A DNA stretch of 64,000 bases from positions 1,674,001-1,738,000 of the forward strand of contig NZ_JACHIW010000001.1 in NCBI RefSeq assembly GCF_014203395.1, written 5' to 3'. The notes under the pieces are model-generated. The model was given only the letters and a program-made list of their open reading frames with translations. It ran no database searches and was not told where the DNA came from. The DNA comes from Saccharopolyspora phatthalungensis (GTDB taxonomy: Bacteria > Actinomycetota > Actinomycetes > Mycobacteriales > Pseudonocardiaceae). Below, piece after piece: positions 30,284 through 38,709 of this stretch. The first letter of the stretch is position 1; every line of letters starts with the position of its first letter. The translations under genes and the position numbers were made by a program.

Positions 30284-31111
30284 GTGACAGAGCCCGCGAA
30301 CCCTTCGGCCCCCACCGGACGCCGGGTGGCCGCGTTCTTCGACCTGGACAAGACGGTCATCGCCAAATCGAGCACGCTCGCCTTCAGCCGACCGTTCTTC
30401 CAAGAAGGACTGATCAACCGACGGGCCGTGCTGAAAAGCGCCTACGCCCAGTTCGTGTTCATGCTGGCCGGCGCCGACGCAGATCAGATGGACCGGATGC
30501 GTGCGCACATCACCTCGCTGTGCACCGGCTGGGACGTCGAGCAGGTCAACGCGATCGTCGAGGAAACCCTGCACGACATCGTCGACCCGCTGGTCTACAA
30601 GGAAGCCACCCAACTCATCGCGGAACACCAGGAGCAGGGCCACGACATCGTCGTGCTGTCGGCCTCCGGCGAGGAGGTGGTCGCCCCGATCGCGAAGCTG
30701 CTCGGCGCCACGCACTGGTCCGGCACCCGGATGGTCGTGGTCGACGGCCGCTACACCGGCGAGGTCGAGTTCTACTGCTCGGCCGAGAACAAGGCGACCG
30801 CCGCCCGTGAACTCGGCACCAAGTACGGCTACGACCTCGCCGAATGCCACGCCTATTCGGACTCGATCACCGACCTGCCGCTGCTGGAGAGCGTCGGCCA
30901 CCCCACCGTGGTCAATCCCGACCGCGGGCTGCGCAAGGAAGCCGTTCAGCGCGGCTGGCCGTCGCTGTCCTTCGAGCACCCGGTCTCGCTGCGCGCTCGA
31001 ATCCCCACCCCCTCCCGCGCCGCGGTGACCGCGGCCGGCGTCGGGATGGGGGCCGTAGCGGCGGCCGGCGCAGCATGGTGGGGGTTGCGCGCCTGGCGCC
31101 GTCGCCGCTGA
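30284..31111 (+). CDS. HAD-superfamily (subclass IB, SerB-like) phosphatase with C-terminal membrane anchor
   Basis: GTG 30284 is preferred (275 residues). HAD motif I is AAFFDLDKTVIAKSST with nucleophile Asp and the second Asp; motif II is VVLSASGEE and motif IV HAYSDSITDLPLLE. The C-terminus ends in a hydrophobic helix and an Arg-rich tail (GAAWWGLRAWRRRR), so it is probably tail-anchored with the catalytic domain in the cytosol. It matches the Rv3661 type found beside the Ssd/Tad locus in mycobacteria. The substrate is unknown; phosphoserine is only one possibility. Confidence 0.9.
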   Translation: MTEPANPSAPTGRRVAAFFDLDKTVIAKSSTLAFSRPFFQEGLINRRAVLKSAYAQFVFMLAGADADQMDRMRAHITSLCTGWDVEQVNAIVEETLHDIVDPLVYKEATQLIAEHQEQGHDIVVLSASGEEVVAPIAKLLGATHWSGTRMVVVDGRYTGEVEFYCSAENKATAARELGTKYGYDLAECHAYSDSITDLPLLESVGHPTVVNPDRGLRKEAVQRGWPSLSFEHPVSLRARIPTPSRAAVTAAGVGMGAVAAAGAAWWGLRAWRRRR

Positions 31112-31148
31112 CGGACACCGGTTTTCCATAGCCCGCACCGAAAACCAC

Positions 31149-31200
31149 CGGTGATCACCACAAGGACGCGGTGATCGCCACCTGCGGAGCACGCATACCT
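31149..31200 (+). promoter_or_regulatory. twin palindromic boxes in the presumed promoter of the Ms1-like RNA
   Basis: CGGTGATCACC (31149-31159, containing the palindrome GGTGATCACC) is repeated as CGGTGATCGCC (31169-31179), exactly 20 bases apart. A -10-like CATACC follows at 31194-31199. Two same-face boxes directly before a putative start suggest binding of a dimeric regulator. The identity of the regulator is unknown. Confidence 0.45.
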
Positions 31201-31497
31201 AGAGCACCTGCACGAACCCTTGCAGTGCCGGGCGTCACCCGCTACAAAGGAGGTGCGGACCCTGATTGGCCAGGGATGTTACGGAGGAGAAGTAGCATCC
31301 ACCCCGACTCAGACTCCGCGCGCGATGCCCGGAGCACCCACGCGTTGCCGCACACAAGGCTGGTCGTTCCACGGGGTTGCGTACCGGGACGCCGGACGCC
31401 TAGCCCGGAAGTTACGACAAGAAGTGCACGCTTGGTAACCCGAGTATTCGCGCAGAGGGGCGGCGCCCGTCGATCTTATCGACGGGCGCCGCCGCAT
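31200..31497 (+). ncRNA. probable Ms1-like (6S-like, RNA-polymerase-binding) small RNA
   Basis: About 300 bases between the HAD phosphatase and nagZ contain no credible gene yet end in a perfect 15-bp hairpin (arms 31459-31473 and 31479-31493, loop tctta). In mycobacteria the abundant ~300-nt RNA Ms1 (MTS2823), which binds core RNA polymerase in stationary phase, lies directly downstream of the Rv3661 homologue, the same position as here. The length and the preceding promoter-like boxes fit. Identification rests on position and structure; I cannot align it by eye to Ms1. The 5' end is approximate. Confidence 0.55.
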
Positions 31498-31649
31498 GTC
31501 CGGGTTCCCCCGGAGCGGGGCTGTCTGTATTCCCACCGGTGCGCAGCGTTGACCGGGCGCGGGTCCTGTGAGTAACTTGCGAAATCGACCGATTTCGTGG
31601 TGAACACTTTCCGAGCCCGGCGAAGTCCCCGCCCGCAGGGAGGCCCAAC

Positions 31650-33422
31650 GTGAAGACCCGAGCGCGCCGCGCCGTTGTCGCGCTGAGCGCCCTTGCCATC
31701 GGTGCCGCTGCGCTTTCCGTGACTGGCGGTGCCATACCGCCGAATCGGCTCTCACCCGCCGAACTGCTCAAGCAGATGACATTGGAGGAGAAGGTCGGGC
31801 AATTGTTCGTGACCTACGCCTACGGTCGCACCGCCGACACCTCGCACCCCAAGAACCAGGAGGAGTTCGGCGTCGACACCCCGGCTCAGGTGGTACAGAA
31901 GTACCACCTCGGCGGCATTATCCACTTCTCCTGGACAGACAGCCTCTATGAGCCCAAGCAGATCGCCGAGTTGTCCAACGGCCTGCAGAATGCAGCGGTT
32001 TCTTCTGGGGCGAAGGTGCCGCTGCTGATCTCCACCGATCAGGAGCAGGGACAGGTCACCCGCATCCTGGAGCCGGCCACCCAATTCCCGGGCAACATGG
32101 CGCTAGGCGCCGGCCGCAATGCCGACGACGCCGGGCGCTCGGCCGCGATTACCGGGCAGGAAATGCGGGCGATGGGGCTAAACCAGAACTTCGCGCCGAG
32201 CGGCGACGTCAACGTCAACCCGGCGAACCCGGTGATCGGGGTGCGGTCGTTCTCGTCCGACCCGGCGCTCGCCGCGCGGTTGACCGCCGCGCAAATCCGC
32301 GGCTACGAGGACTCGGCGAAGCCAGGCGAAACCGTATCGGCGACGGTCAAGCACTTCCCCGGGCACGGGGACACCAATGACGACAGCCACACCTCGCTGC
32401 CGGTGATCGAGCACGACCGGCAGCAGTGGGAACAGCTGGACGCACCGCCGTTCAAGGAGGCGATCGCCGCCGGGGCCGACGCCGTGATGAGCGCGCACAT
32501 CGTGGTGCCCAAGCTCGACGACTCGGGCGGGCCGTCGACGCTGGCGCCGAAGGTGCTCACCGGAATGCTGCGCGAGGAGCTGGGCTACCAGGGTGTGATC
32601 GTCACCGACTCGCTGCAGATGGACGGCGTACGCAAGCAGCACCCCGACGCCGAGATCCCGGTGCTGGCGCTCAAGGCCGGGGCCGACATGATGTTGATGC
32701 CGGCCAACCTGCAGGTCGCCATCGACGGCGTGCTCAACGCGGTGCGCACCGGTCGGCTCAGCGAGCAGCGCATCGATCAGAGCGTGGAACGCATCCTGGC
32801 GCTGAAGTCCGCCCGGGGCGTGCTGGCCAACCCGTTGGTCGATGTGTCCAAAGTGGACAATGTCGTGGGGACGCCGGAACACCTCGCGGCGGCGCAAAGC
32901 ATCACCGACCACACCACGACCGTGCTGCGCAACGACGGAATGCTGCCGCTGAAGCCGCCCGGGACGATGTTCGTGACCGGCGCCGGGGACACGGCGACCG
33001 CCACATTGGCGGAGCGGATCAAGGCGCGCGGGCCCAATGCGACGGCGTTGGAAACGGGTTTGAAGCCAACTCGCGAGCAGATCGACCAGGCCGTCGAAGG
33101 CGCCAAGCGCAGCGACGTGGCGGTGGTGCTCACCAACGCCGCATGGAGCCCGGCCAACAAGGCGCAGCTCGACCTGGTCCGCGCCCTGCAGCAGACCGGG
33201 AAGCCGGTGGTCGCCGTCGCGGTGCGCGACCCGTACGACGCCGCATACGTCGAGTTGCCCGGTTGGATCGCCACCTACTCGGACAAGCAGGTCGCGATGG
33301 AGTCGTTGACGAAGGTGCTCTTCGGCGAGATCCCACCGACCGGCAAGCTGCCAGTCCCGGTGCCCGACCCGAACCGGCCCGGAGTCGACAGGTACCCGTT
33401 CGGCCACGGTTTGAGCTGGTGA
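31650..33422 (+). CDS. nagZ: beta-N-acetylglucosaminidase, glycoside hydrolase family 3
   Basis: GTG 31650 lies 6 bases after GGGAGG and begins a signal peptide (residues 1-~28). The 590-residue protein has a GH3 barrel with KHFPGHGDTNDDSHTSLP, where NagZ-type enzymes carry the His/Asp general acid-base pair, and VIVTDSLQMDGV with the nucleophile Asp. A C-terminal GH3_C domain (residues ~420-590) makes it the long, secreted form, as in Bacillus NagZ. It removes GlcNAc from muropeptides or wall fragments outside the cell. It is followed after 6 bases by namZ, so they are co-transcribed. Confidence 0.93.
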   Translation: MKTRARRAVVALSALAIGAAALSVTGGAIPPNRLSPAELLKQMTLEEKVGQLFVTYAYGRTADTSHPKNQEEFGVDTPAQVVQKYHLGGIIHFSWTDSLYEPKQIAELSNGLQNAAVSSGAKVPLLISTDQEQGQVTRILEPATQFPGNMALGAGRNADDAGRSAAITGQEMRAMGLNQNFAPSGDVNVNPANPVIGVRSFSSDPALAARLTAAQIRGYEDSAKPGETVSATVKHFPGHGDTNDDSHTSLPVIEHDRQQWEQLDAPPFKEAIAAGADAVMSAHIVVPKLDDSGGPSTLAPKVLTGMLREELGYQGVIVTDSLQMDGVRKQHPDAEIPVLALKAGADMMLMPANLQVAIDGVLNAVRTGRLSEQRIDQSVERILALKSARGVLANPLVDVSKVDNVVGTPEHLAAAQSITDHTTTVLRNDGMLPLKPPGTMFVTGAGDTATATLAERIKARGPNATALETGLKPTREQIDQAVEGAKRSDVAVVLTNAAWSPANKAQLDLVRALQQTGKPVVAVAVRDPYDAAYVELPGWIATYSDKQVAMESLTKVLFGEIPPTGKLPVPVPDPNRPGVDRYPFGHGLSW

Positions 33423-33428
33423 GAACTC

Positions 33429-34766
33429 GTGAGTGACGGACCTGGCATGCCCCCGTCGACACCGCGCGGCGCAGCGCCTCCTCGGCAAGCGGTGGCCGGG
33501 CGACGGGAGGGTGAGCACCCGAGAGTCACTCGACGCGGGCTCTTGACCGCTGCGGCCCTGTCGGTGCCCGCGGTAGGGCTCGCGGCAAGCTCCGCCTGCG
33601 CGAACCCACAGCCCACCGACCTCGGCTACGCCGTGCGGACCGGCGCGGACGTCCTCGCCGCGCGGAACTGGCAGGACATTGCCGGCCGCCGGGTCGGCGT
33701 GGTGACCAACCCGACCGGCGTGCTGTCGTCCTTGGAACAGGTCGTGGACGTCATGCATGCCAGCGGGGCGGTGGACGTCGTCGCGGTTTTCGGTCCGGAG
33801 CACGGATTTCGCGGCACGTCCCAGGCCGGCGGCTCGGAAGGCGACTATCGCGATCCGCGCACCGGACTGCCGGTGTACGACGCGTACGGGGCCGACGCGG
33901 CGAAGCTGGCCGCGATGTTCCGCAAGGCGGGTGTCGAGCAGGTCGTGTTCGACATCGCCGATGTGGGCGTCCGCTTCTACACCTACATCTGGACGATGTA
34001 CACCGCGATGCAGGCCGCGCACCAGGTCGGGGCCGCATTCCTGGTGCTGGACCGGCCGAATCCGATCGGCGATCAGGTGGCGGGTCCGCGGCTGGATCCG
34101 CGGTTCGCCTCCGGCGTCGGGCTGCTGCCGATCGTGCAGCAACACGGCATGACCGTCGGCGAGCTGGCGCGGATGTTCGACCGCGAGTACCTGCCCAGCC
34201 CGCTGGCGAAGCTCGACGTGGTCCGCGTCGAGGGCTGGCGGGCGCGCGGCGTGGACAGCGGGCTGCCGTGGGTCCCGCCGAGCCCCAACATGCCGACGCC
34301 GGACACCGCGGCGCTGTACCCCGGAACCGGGCTGTTCGAGGGCACCTCGCTGTCCGAGGGACGAGGCACCGCCAGGCCGTTCGAGATCATCGGCGCGCCT
34401 GGCATCGATTGGCGGTGGGCGGAGGAGCTCAACGCTGCCGGGCTGCCGGGCGTCCGATTTCGCGAAACGTATTTCGTTCCGACATTTTCCAAGCACGCCA
34501 ACGAGACCTGTGGTGGGCTGCAGGTGCATCGCTCGGATCAGATCGACGCGATCCGCACCGCCGTCGCGATGATCGTCACCGCGCGCCGGTTGTACCCGCA
34601 AGTCTTCGGTTGGCGGCCGGACAACATGATCGACAAGTTGTCGGGTTCGGACCGGTTACGCACGATGGTCGACGCGGGTGCCGACCTGTCCGAGATCGTC
34701 GATCCCTGGCAGATCGACGTGGCCGACTTCCAACGACAACGTCAGCCATATCTGCTGTACCACTAA
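33429..34766 (+). CDS. namZ: exo-beta-N-acetylmuramidase NamZ (DUF1343)
   Basis: GTG 33429 begins a 445-residue protein with a twin-arginine signal (TRRGLLTAAALSVPAVG). The DUF1343 core is complete: RRVGVVTNPTGVLSS, GPEHGFRGTSQAG, DIADVGVRFYTYIWTMYTAM, LDRPNPIGD and FEGTSLSEGRGTARPFE. NamZ releases terminal MurNAc from peptidoglycan chains and works in sequence with NagZ in Bacillus. The gene is 6 bases after nagZ and 10 bases before the next gene. Export through Tat implies folding before secretion. Confidence 0.92.
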   Translation: MSDGPGMPPSTPRGAAPPRQAVAGRREGEHPRVTRRGLLTAAALSVPAVGLAASSACANPQPTDLGYAVRTGADVLAARNWQDIAGRRVGVVTNPTGVLSSLEQVVDVMHASGAVDVVAVFGPEHGFRGTSQAGGSEGDYRDPRTGLPVYDAYGADAAKLAAMFRKAGVEQVVFDIADVGVRFYTYIWTMYTAMQAAHQVGAAFLVLDRPNPIGDQVAGPRLDPRFASGVGLLPIVQQHGMTVGELARMFDREYLPSPLAKLDVVRVEGWRARGVDSGLPWVPPSPNMPTPDTAALYPGTGLFEGTSLSEGRGTARPFEIIGAPGIDWRWAEELNAAGLPGVRFRETYFVPTFSKHANETCGGLQVHRSDQIDAIRTAVAMIVTARRLYPQVFGWRPDNMIDKLSGSDRLRTMVDAGADLSEIVDPWQIDVADFQRQRQPYLLYH

Positions 34767-34776
34767 GGGGGACGCG

Positions 34777-36513
34777 ATGGGCAGGACGATTCTGGCAGCG
34801 ATGGCGCTGCTTTCCGTCACCGCGCTGGCCGGAGCGGCCACGGCGGCGCCCGGTTACGTGCACGGCCATTTCGATCTCCCGCAGGAGGAGTTCGCCCCCG
34901 CGGGGACCCAGTTGCATGACGGTACGCCCGAAGAGGTCGGGCTCGATCCGGCGCCGATCGACGCGGCCCTTCGGCAGATCGCGACCTGGACGAACAAGAC
35001 GCCCGACCTCGAGCACCCGATGTACGCGGGCGCGGTCAGCCTGCTGGTGCACGATGGCGTCGTGGTCCGCCGCGACGCGGTAGGCCACGAGCTGCGCTAC
35101 TCGGACGCCCAGGGCACCGAACTGCCTCCGGACCAGCAAGAACCGATGCGGCCCGACACGATCTTCGACGTCGCCTCGCTGAGCAAGCTGTTCACTTCGA
35201 TCGCGGTGCTACAGGCGGTCGACGCCGGTCAAGTGCGGCTGGACGCGCCGGTGGCCGACTACCTGCCGGAATTCGGCGTCAACGGCAAGCAATCGATCAC
35301 CGTTCAGCAACTGCTCACCCACACCTCCGGCCTGCAGCCCGAGGTGAAACTCTGGAAGCTGCCCCCGGAGCAGCGGATCCCGACGATCATGCAGCTGACC
35401 CCCGAGTTCCCGCCCGGCAGCCACTACGCCTACTCCGATCCGAACATGATCACGCTGGGCCTGCTGGTGGAACGGGTCTCGGGCGCGCCGCTTGACCAGG
35501 TGGTGCAGCAGCGGATCACCGGACCGCTGGGCATGGTCGACACCGGCTACAACCCGCCTCCCTCGGTGCTGCACCGCACCGCGGCCACGGAGTACCAGGC
35601 AGACCCGCCGCGCGGCCTGGTCCGCGGACAGGTGCACGACGAGAACGCGTGGTCGCTGGGCGGCGTCGCCGGGGAGGCCGGGGTGTTCTCCACCGCCGAC
35701 GACCTCGCAAGGCTGGGGCAGACGCTGCTCAACGGCGGCACCTACGGCGGCAACCGCATCCTGTCCGAGGACAGCGTCGCGAAGATGCTGACCAACTACA
35801 ACGGCGCCTTCCCTGGCAACGCACACGGTTTGGGCTTCGAACTCGACCAGCGCTGGTACATGGCCGGGCTCAGCTCGCCGCGCACGGCGGGCCACACCGG
35901 CTTCACCGGCACGTCGCTGGTGATCGACCCGGGGTCGCGTTCGGTGGTGGTGCTGCTCACCAACCGGGTGCATCCGTCGCGGGAGTGGGGCTCGAACAAC
36001 CCCGCACGGGAAGCGCTGGCGCAGGGGTTGGCACAATCCCTCGCCGTGGATCCGGCGCACGGTTCGGAATCCTGGCACTCCGATCGCGGCGGGACGCTGA
36101 CCACCGACGCGCTCGGACCAGTCAGCGGCCCGATGCAGGTGTCGTTCAAAGCCTTCGTGGACACCGAGCGCGACAGCGACGGCGTGGATCCGTTGTTCGT
36201 CGAGTCCAGCGCGGATGGCGCGGAGTGGCGCCCGGTGACCTTGCAGGCATCCGGCCCAGGCGCACCCGACGGGCCGCAGGAGTTCCTGGCCGGGGCGGGG
36301 CACCGCAACTGGTGGAAGGTGCGCGGCACGATCGACGCGAATGCCGGTCAGCACGTGCGCCTGCGGTGGCGGTACGCCCTGGACAACCTCTACGCCGGGC
36401 GCGGCGTGAACGTGGACGGCATCCTCGTCGCCGACCGCGACGCGACCCTGCTGGACGGCGAGCTCGAAGCGGGCCGACTCCACCCGGATGGCTGGATCTC
36501 CACCAACCGTTGA
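34777..36513 (+). CDS. secreted serine hydrolase, class C beta-lactamase fold (AmiE/YbbE-like)
   Basis: ATG 34777 follows AAGGGGGA and starts a signal peptide (cleavage near ATAAPG); 578 residues. The penicillin-recognising fold has Ser-x-x-Lys in DVASLSKLFTS, Tyr-Ser-Asp in HYAYSDPNM and the late GHTGFTGTS motif. A C-terminal domain of ~150 residues (from about 420) looks like a beta-sandwich. In the Bacillus MurNAc operon the equivalent gene (ybbE/amiE) lies beside nagZ and namZ and is thought to strip peptide from MurNAc. The genomic context favours that role over antibiotic resistance. Confidence 0.85.
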   Translation: MGRTILAAMALLSVTALAGAATAAPGYVHGHFDLPQEEFAPAGTQLHDGTPEEVGLDPAPIDAALRQIATWTNKTPDLEHPMYAGAVSLLVHDGVVVRRDAVGHELRYSDAQGTELPPDQQEPMRPDTIFDVASLSKLFTSIAVLQAVDAGQVRLDAPVADYLPEFGVNGKQSITVQQLLTHTSGLQPEVKLWKLPPEQRIPTIMQLTPEFPPGSHYAYSDPNMITLGLLVERVSGAPLDQVVQQRITGPLGMVDTGYNPPPSVLHRTAATEYQADPPRGLVRGQVHDENAWSLGGVAGEAGVFSTADDLARLGQTLLNGGTYGGNRILSEDSVAKMLTNYNGAFPGNAHGLGFELDQRWYMAGLSSPRTAGHTGFTGTSLVIDPGSRSVVVLLTNRVHPSREWGSNNPAREALAQGLAQSLAVDPAHGSESWHSDRGGTLTTDALGPVSGPMQVSFKAFVDTERDSDGVDPLFVESSADGAEWRPVTLQASGPGAPDGPQEFLAGAGHRNWWKVRGTIDANAGQHVRLRWRYALDNLYAGRGVNVDGILVADRDATLLDGELEAGRLHPDGWISTNR

Positions 36514-36679
36514 CCGAAAGCCGCGCGCCAAACCCCGATTTCAGGAAAAGCCAGAAGCCGGTTCGGCCCGGACCGAGTCTCCAGTTTCAGGCAGCATCGG
36601 GAACCCGCCTGACCTCGCGGGAGAGGTTTCCCGTTTTCGGGCGGGGCTCGAGTCGCGCGGCGGGTCGGGGGCGGGCAGT

Positions 36680-36712
36680 GTCGGAGGGAGTCGCAACCGT
36701 CGGAGGGAGTCG
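36680..36712 (+). repeat. tandem duplication of a ribosome-site segment
   Basis: GTCGGAGGGAGTCG occurs at 36680-36693 and again at 36699-36712, directly before GTG 36715. The second copy supplies the ribosome site GGAGGG for the next gene; the first copy is redundant. Confidence 0.7.
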
Positions 36713-36714
36713 AA

Positions 36715-37107
36715 GTGTCGGCGATTCCGCAGGACCACGAGGACATTCTGAGCAAGCGTGCCTTCGGCCACGTGGCCACCATCGGGCCGCACGGGGAACC
36801 CCAGTCCAGCCCGGTATGGATCGACTGGGATGGCCGGTACCTGAAGTTCAGCCAGACCAAGACCCGCCAGAAGTACCGGAACCTGAAGCGCGAGCCGCGC
36901 ATCGCCATCTCCGTGCACGACCCCGACCAGCCCTACCGGTACGTGGAGGTGCGCGGCAAGGTCGCCAAGATCGAGGCCGACCAGGACAACGCGTTCCTCG
37001 ACAAGATGGCGAAGAAGTACCTCGACGAGGACAAGTACCCGTGGCCCAAGCCCGGCGAGGAACGCGTGGTCGTCTACGTCGAACCGGAGCACGCCACGAA
37101 GCAGTGA
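36715..37107 (+). CDS. PPOX-class F420- or flavin-dependent oxidoreductase
   Basis: The 130-residue protein starts at GTG 36715 and has the split beta-barrel signature: FGHVATIGPHGEPQSSPVWI, DGRYLKFSQTKTRQKYRNL, and RYVEVRGKVAKIE. This resembles Rv1155-type deazaflavin (F420)-binding enzymes that reduce varied substrates. The basic KTRQKYRNL strand usually binds the cofactor phosphate. It lies between the amidase-like gene and murR but belongs to a different pathway as far as can be told. Confidence 0.88.
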   Translation: MSAIPQDHEDILSKRAFGHVATIGPHGEPQSSPVWIDWDGRYLKFSQTKTRQKYRNLKREPRIAISVHDPDQPYRYVEVRGKVAKIEADQDNAFLDKMAKKYLDEDKYPWPKPGEERVVVYVEPEHATKQ

Positions 37108-37117
37108 TCACCAAGAT

Positions 37118-37480
37118 CTAATCCCTCGTCCAGGGACCTTGGTTGGTCAAGCGCGCAACCAACCGCACTGTCCGGGCAGCTTCGGGGAAAAATGCCGTTT
37201 TCGCCACGTTCGCTCGATTACCGGCAACCTTCCTGGACACGGCGCCAGGGCCGAAGATGATCACGGCCGCAACGAGGATCGAGACCCGCGCGTTCAGTGT
37301 GCCGTAGCTCAGTCCGATGCCCGCCCCGATGGAGAAGTCAGCGAGGTAGGCGAAGCCGCCCAGGTCGCAGCCACACCAGCGGCGGTAGCCGCGCGGCGCG
37401 AAGCGGCGGGTGTAGTTCTCCAGCGTCTCCCGCACCATCTGATCCTTCGACGGATCGCTCCACGCTGTTCCGATGGCCAT
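37118..37480 (-). CDS. small hypothetical protein
   Basis: The 120-residue protein starts at ATG behind GGGAGGAGGCG. Features include Trp/Cys-rich RRWCGCDLGGFAYLADFSIG, a weak hydrophobic segment (VSILVAAVIIFGPGAV) that may be a membrane helix, and a basic C-terminus. It runs opposite to its neighbours within the MurNAc-recycling region. I recognise no family. The strong ribosome site supports it, while its composition is somewhat less typical than that of its neighbours. Confidence 0.55.
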   Translation of the reverse strand: MAIGTAWSDPSKDQMVRETLENYTRRFAPRGYRRWCGCDLGGFAYLADFSIGAGIGLSYGTLNARVSILVAAVIIFGPGAVSRKVAGNRANVAKTAFFPEAARTVRLVARLTNQGPWTRD

Positions 37481-37693
37481 TCGCCCGCCTCCTCCCGAAC
37501 ACGCGTGCGGATGGCAAAAGTGGGCACTAATGTTTCGATCAAGAACGACGGCGGTTTCGGCGCAAGATGCCGCATGTGAAGTGCAGCGTCACAGCGCCCG
37601 ACCTGCGTTTACCCCTTTCGGAGTAGTTCTGTTCGGATGCAATCTGGGTATGGGTTTGCCCCGTCGCCGGGACGGAAACCCGAGAGAGGCCCA

Positions 37694-37720
37694 TTGACCT
37701 GCACAAGAAGCGGTTAGTAA
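37694..37720 (+). promoter_or_regulatory. probable murR promoter, near-leaderless
   Basis: TTGACC (37694-37699) and TAGTAA (37715-37720) form a -35/-10 pair with 15-base spacing, slightly short. The start ATG at 37730 is only 9 bases beyond the -10 and has no ribosome site, which fits a leaderless or near-leaderless transcript. Confidence 0.5.
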
Positions 37721-37729
37721 GTTTCCCAC

Positions 37730-38650
37730 ATGGTCACTGACGACACCTTCCGCGAATCGGGCGAGGCCAGCCCGCTCGTCAAGATTCGTTCCCTGTTGCC
37801 CGGCCTCGCCCGAGCCGAGCAGCGCGTGGCCAACATTGTGCTCGCCGACCCCGCGTCAATAGCCCGGCGCAGCATCACCGAGGTCGCCGAAGCCGCGAGC
37901 ACCAGCGAAACCACTGTCACCCGGTTCTGCAAGGCGATCGGCGTCGGCGGCTATCCGGACCTGCGCATCGCGCTGGCCGCCGACACCGCCCGCACCTCGA
38001 CCCGAGATCGCGAGCTGGGCAGCGACATCGCCCCGGATGACGACATCGGGCAGATCATCGAGAAGGTCGGTTACGCCGACGCCAAGGCCGTCGAGGAGAC
38101 GGCGGGGCAGCTGGACCCCGTGATCCTGCAGCGGCTCGTCGACGATGTCGCCGGAGCCCGCCGCGTCGACGTATACGGCGTCGGAGCCAGCGCGTTCGTT
38201 GCGCTGGACTTGCAGCAGAAGCTGCATCGCATCGGCCTGACGTGCTTCGCCTGGTCCGACACGCACAACGCGCTGACCTCGGCCGCAATACTGCAAGAAG
38301 GCGACGTCGCCATCGGCATCTCGCACACCGGCGCCACCGTCGAGACGGTCGAGGCGCTGCGCGAGGCCCGTCGGCGCGGAGCCACTACCGCCGCGCTGAC
38401 GAACTTCGCCCGCTCGCCCATCACCGAGGTCGCCGACCGGGTACTGACCACCGCGGTGCGCGAGACCACCTATCGCTCCGGCGCCATGGCCAGCCGCATC
38501 GGGCAGCTGACCGTGATCGACTGCCTGTTCATCGGCGTTGCGCAGCGCCACCTGGACCAGGCGAAGGCGGCGTTGGAAGCCACCTACGAAGCCGTGGGCG
38601 GCCACCGCCTCGGCAGCCGACCGGACCGTCGGCGCCAGAAGGAGACGTGA
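37730..38650 (+). CDS. murR: RpiR/MurR-family transcriptional regulator
   Basis: The 306-residue protein has an N-terminal HTH_6 domain (residues ~15-85, VAEAASTSETTVTRFCKAIG) and a C-terminal SIS sugar-phosphate-binding domain (residues ~125-260, VYGVGASAFVALDLQQKL, GISHTGATVETVEALREA). MurR proteins sense MurNAc-6-phosphate and repress MurNAc genes. The neighbouring murQ, and the nagZ-namZ group 1.2 kb upstream, point to that ligand. Its stop overlaps a micro-ORF start, so it is co-transcribed with murQ. Confidence 0.88.
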   Translation: MVTDDTFRESGEASPLVKIRSLLPGLARAEQRVANIVLADPASIARRSITEVAEAASTSETTVTRFCKAIGVGGYPDLRIALAADTARTSTRDRELGSDIAPDDDIGQIIEKVGYADAKAVEETAGQLDPVILQRLVDDVAGARRVDVYGVGASAFVALDLQQKLHRIGLTCFAWSDTHNALTSAAILQEGDVAIGISHTGATVETVEALREARRRGATTAALTNFARSPITEVADRVLTTAVRETTYRSGAMASRIGQLTVIDCLFIGVAQRHLDQAKAALEATYEAVGGHRLGSRPDRRRQKET

Positions 38651-38709
38651 TGCGCGATCGCCACCCACACCCTCACCGGGTGTTCTCGCGACAGCCGCAG
38701 GAGGCGTGA
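38650..38709 (+). CDS. 19-residue micro-ORF bridging murR and murQ
   Basis: ATG 38650 shares one base with the murR stop (TGATG) and the TGA at 38707 shares one base with the murQ start in the same way. The peptide is MRDRHPHPHRVFSRQPQEA. It carries AGGAGG near its 3' end as the murQ ribosome site. The double one-base overlap would pass ribosomes from murR through to murQ. It may be only a coupling device; no homologue is recognised. Confidence 0.4.
   Translation: MRDRHPHPHRVFSRQPQEA

Noticed and set aside
32178..34601. 807-codon minus-strand frame opposite nagZ and namZ
   Set aside because: Shadow of two well-recognised enzymes; composition is typical of reverse-frame GC-rich DNA.
34777..36513. 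Antibiotic-resistance beta-lactamase
   Set aside because: Context with NagZ and NamZ and the large extra domain favour muropeptide processing.
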